Positions 5,722-7,270 of a stretch of DNA of 7,270 nucleotides are shown here, piece after piece. A program made the position numbers and the translations under genes. The notes below the pieces were generated by a model. That model saw nothing but the letters and a program-made list of their open reading frames with translations, ran no database searches and was not told the origin of the DNA. The stretch is from an uncultured Bacilli bacterium (GTDB taxonomy: Bacteria > Bacillota_I > Bacilli_A > RFN20 > CAG-288). The stretch covers positions 1-7,270 of the forward strand of contig CAKUXT010000104.1 in NCBI GenBank assembly GCA_934700375.1. The letters run 5' to 3'. Numbering within the stretch: position 1 is the first letter of the stretch; every line of letters starts with the position of its first letter.

Positions 5722-6746
5722 GACTTTAAGAAGTCATCGATGATATTGATGACTTCCTGATTGTACGGATACATTTCTCGTCTATTGAGATGAGAAACAA
5801 ATTCATCGATTCGTTTTTCTTTATCCTCTCCTTTATCGGAGAGGATTTTTTGATATTCGGAAACTGCCCTTGCGTAGTTTTCAAGTCCCTCTTTTGCAAT
5901 GAGAGAATTGTGATCTCCCTGTTCTGTCATTCTGACAGTGACATTCTTTTTAGGATGATCAATATAACGTTTTGCGATGCTTTGTTCATAAGGAACTGTT
6001 TTATCATCTTTAGCATGAAGTACTAAGATTTCTGTATTGTTTGTCTTTGCCAATTTGACGTTTTTCATGTTTCTCTTTCCGAAGATGAGGAAATAGCAGA
6101 AGGAATATAAAGGACGAACTGAATAGTACAATCCCTTATTCTGCTGCTTCAAAAGATAAAGAACCTCTTTTGTCGGAGAGACAAAACCAGAGCGGATGAT
6201 TGCTTTTTTGACGATAGGGTATTTCTTCAATGCGCCTAAGCTGACGAACGCACCCCAGCTATGTCCGTAAAGAAGAATGTCTTTTCCTTGATTGATATTG
6301 TTCTTGATGACATCATGAAGGACATTCTCAAGAACATAGATACCATTAGACAATGAGACCGGATTCTTTCCTTCGCTGTCTCCGACACCGTATTGATCAT
6401 AAGCTAGAACCGTATATCCTCTCTTTGTCAGATAATAGATATCGGCAAGATACTGAATATGGGTGCCGAAAAAGCCGTGAGAAAGAATGATCAGTCCTTT
6501 GTCATCCATCTCATTTTTCTGTCTATAGAGATACCCTTGTATCATTTCTCCGTAAAATCCGATTCTCAATCCTTCTCTTTCGAGTTCAGGATAATCGGAC
6601 AATTGAAGATAACAGGGATTATCGGGATCTATTCCTCTTACCAGGAACAGCTTTTTGTTGACGATAAAGACAACAAGAAGTCCATATATAAGATAAAGGA
6701 AGGCCAGACATAATAAAACAATGAGTACAATCAATAATATTTTCAT
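5718..6746 (-). CDS. Membrane-anchored alpha/beta hydrolase (serine hydrolase)
   Basis: This 342-residue protein has an N-terminal membrane anchor (about 3-29) followed by an alpha/beta hydrolase fold. The expected sites are all present: LSHGFFG (88-94, oxyanion hole region), YDQYGVGDSEG (116-126), the nucleophile elbow GHSWGA with Ser163, the acid in HAKDDKTVP (Asp247 or Asp248), and the catalytic histidine in GDHNSL (His279). Proteins of this sort are usually annotated as lysophospholipase-like or BAAT/acyl-CoA thioester hydrolase-like; the substrate cannot be told from sequence. The catalytic domain could face either side of the membrane; the N-terminus has Lys2 and the span is followed by Lys31-Lys32. 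The ATG at 6746 is required to keep the membrane anchor, although no Shine-Dalgarno precedes it. It ends in TAG (5720-5718), overlapping the tyrS stop, and its last 40 codons overlap three plus-strand hairpins. Confidence 0.88.
   Translation of the reverse strand: MKILLIVLIVLLCLAFLYLIYGLLVVFIVNKKLFLVRGIDPDNPCYLQLSDYPELEREGLRIGFYGEMIQGYLYRQKNEMDDKGLIILSHGFFGTHIQYLADIYYLTKRGYTVLAYDQYGVGDSEGKNPVSLSNGIYVLENVLHDVIKNNINQGKDILLYGHSWGAFVSLGALKKYPIVKKAIIRSGFVSPTKEVLYLLKQQNKGLYYSVRPLYSFCYFLIFGKRNMKNVKLAKTNNTEILVLHAKDDKTVPYEQSIAKRYIDHPKKNVTVRMTEQGDHNSLIAKEGLENYARAVSEYQKILSDKGEDKEKRIDEFVSHLNRREMYPYNQEVINIIDDFLKS
5730..5756. repeat. Inverted repeat between the convergent gene ends (hairpin 1)
   Basis: GAAGTCATC (5730-5738) and GATGACTTC (5748-5756) form a perfect 9-bp stem with a 9-base loop. 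It begins 9 bases after the tyrS stop and encodes the last residues (331-339) of the hydrolase on the other strand. No U-run follows on the plus strand, and only a mixed T-rich stretch on the minus strand, so it is not a clear terminator by itself. Confidence 0.6.
5774..5797. repeat. Inverted repeat in the tyrS 3' region (hairpin 2)
   Basis: TTTCTCGTCT (5774-5783) and AGATGAGAAA (5788-5797) pair over 10 bp with one G:U and a 4-base loop (ATTG). It is antisense to hydrolase codons 317-325. No terminator tail follows. It is the middle of three consecutive stem-loops downstream of tyrS. Confidence 0.55.
5823..5851 (+). terminator. Intrinsic terminator of tyrS, inside the opposing gene
   Basis: ATCCTCTCC (5823-5831), a 6-base loop and GGAGAGGAT (5838-5846) form a perfect 9-bp stem followed directly by six T (5846-5851), a textbook Rho-independent terminator on the plus strand. 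It lies 102 bases past the tyrS stop and within codons 301-308 of the convergent hydrolase. On the minus strand the hairpin is followed by AAAGAAAAA, so it should act in the tyrS direction only. Confidence 0.8.
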
Positions 6747-6754
6747 AGCGACTG

Positions 6755-6763
6755 ATTATAACA
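6755..6763 (-). promoter_or_regulatory. Extended -10 promoter of the hydrolase gene
   Basis: On the minus strand TGTTATAAT (6763-6755) is an extended -10 box. No convincing -35 lies at the right distance, which is usual for extended -10 promoters. Eight bases (CAGTCGCT) separate it from the ATG at 6746, with no Shine-Dalgarno, predicting a leaderless or nearly leaderless mRNA. Confidence 0.6.
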
Positions 6764-6794
6764 TAGACGGAAGAAAAATACTTTTTTCAAATAT

Positions 6795-6821
6795 TTAGCA
6801 CTCTTCACTTGAAACTGCTAA
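6795..6821. promoter_or_regulatory. CIRCE element (HrcA operator) upstream of clpB
   Basis: TTAGCACTC (6795-6803), nine bases, then AACTGCTAA (6813-6821). The consensus is TTAGCACTC-N9-GAGTGCTAA, so the left arm is perfect and the right arm matches 7 of 9. It overlaps the clpB -35 box, so HrcA bound here would block RNA polymerase. HrcA/CIRCE control of clpB is known in mycoplasmas. Confidence 0.85.
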
Positions 6822-6836
6822 TTTTCACACTATAAT
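6809..6836 (+). promoter_or_regulatory. clpB promoter
   Basis: TTGAAA (6809-6814), a 16-bp spacer and TATAAT (6831-6836) form a strong housekeeping-sigma promoter. The predicted start near 6843 gives a leader of about 22 nt carrying the Shine-Dalgarno AGGAGG (6852-6857), 8 bases before the ATG. Confidence 0.8.
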
Positions 6837-6865
6837 GTACTTGATGTAAATAGGAGGCAACAAAT

Positions 6866-7270
6866 ATGGCAGAACAAAAATATACAACCAGAGTAATAGA
6901 TGCAATCAATAACGGAATCAGCATGACCAAAGACAAGCATTTGGCAAGCTTTGATGTTCCTGTTTTGCTCCGTGTCCTTTTTGATCAGGATGGCTCCATG
7001 TATGTCAACATCCTTAAGAAATTGGATATTGATGTCAAACAGGTTTCACAGTTGATCGATTCCTATATCAACAATGCAGTCAAGACAACAAGCACAGAGG
7101 ATCCTGACTCCAGTTCTGATGTCAAGAACATCCTTTATAATGCAACGAAGTACGAAAGCGAGATGCACGATGAATATATGTCCGTCGAGCACCTTCTTTT
7201 AGCACAGTTCGACTGCAAGCATACGTTGATAGACAAATTATCCCAGCTTGAACACTACAATAAGAAAGAT
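6866..7270 (+). CDS. clpB: ClpB-type AAA+ disaggregase, N-terminal part (runs off right edge)
   Basis: The first 135 residues are visible; family members have about 860. The segment covers the Clp N-domain, which has two similar repeats. MAEQKYTTRVIDAINNGI starts the first, and I-L-K-K-L-D-I-D-V (49-57) matches the ClpB 'iLkklgvdv'. The second repeat includes Y-N-A-T-K-Y-E-S-E-M (91-100) and DEYMSVEHLLLAQF (102-115), where ClpB has 'DeYvSvEHLLLAl'. The first repeat is divergent: the usual 'EHLLLALL' is replaced by VPVLLRVLF (31-39). ClpB unfolds and rescues aggregated proteins together with DnaK. The ATPase domains are outside the window, so ClpC or ClpE cannot be fully excluded, but the N-domain pattern and CIRCE control favour ClpB. 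Confidence 0.85.
   Translation, partial: MAEQKYTTRVIDAINNGISMTKDKHLASFDVPVLLRVLFDQDGSMYVNILKKLDIDVKQVSQLIDSYINNAVKTTSTEDPDSSSDVKNILYNATKYESEMHDEYMSVEHLLLAQFDCKHTLIDKLSQLEHYNKKD

Noticed and set aside
6761..6790. TTGAAA on the minus strand (6790-6785) as the -35 of the hydrolase promoter
   Set aside because: The spacer to the -10 would be 24 bp, far outside the functional range; the extended -10 explains the promoter better.

Overview
This window looks like a chromosomal segment from a moderately AT-rich Bacillota bacterium, possibly of Erysipelotrichia or a related lineage close to the Mollicutes. The reasons are Shine-Dalgarno sites of the AGGAGG type, standard TATAAT -10 boxes, a CIRCE (HrcA operator) in front of a clpB-type gene, and TGA used as a stop throughout, so this is the standard code and not the mycoplasma code. 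The taxonomic placement is inference. Coding density is very high and no gene-free stretch exceeds about 155 bases.

Layout. Bases 1-212 (minus strand) hold the 5' end of a probable transposase gene that runs off the left edge. It is visibly richer in G+C than its neighbours and has its own promoter at 219-247. From 365 to 4406 (plus strand) five genes form one tightly packed run: a Fic-like protein with a destroyed catalytic motif and a C-terminal winged helix; hemW, a radical-SAM haem chaperone; two small polytopic membrane proteins whose topology recalls the TadB/TadC (T2SSF) pair; and a 103-residue single-span protein. Four of the five junctions are overlaps or coupled starts: overlaps of 8, 4 and 8 bp, and one 42-bp gap in which a hairpin masks the ribosome-binding site. 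tyrS follows from its own promoter at 4397-4425. It ends tail-to-tail, with a 4-bp overlap, against a minus-strand gene for a membrane-anchored alpha/beta hydrolase (5718-6746). Divergent from the hydrolase, past a 119-bp regulatory region with CIRCE, is the start of clpB, which is cut by the right edge.

How the parts work together. tyrS (translation), hemW (haem handling) and clpB (disaggregation, heat-shock control by HrcA) are housekeeping genes. The less familiar material is the set of four genes around hemW: a pseudo-Fic/winged-helix protein that could be a regulator, and three uncharacterised membrane genes between hemW and tyrS. At the RNA level there are three notable signals. Three genes (transposase, Fic-like, hydrolase) have a TATAAT box only 6-8 nt from the start codon and no Shine-Dalgarno, which predicts leaderless mRNAs. 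A hairpin sequesters the ribosome-binding site of the 226-residue protein. The tyrS transcript apparently ends at a clear intrinsic terminator lying inside the 3' coding end of the opposing hydrolase gene, preceded by two further hairpins.
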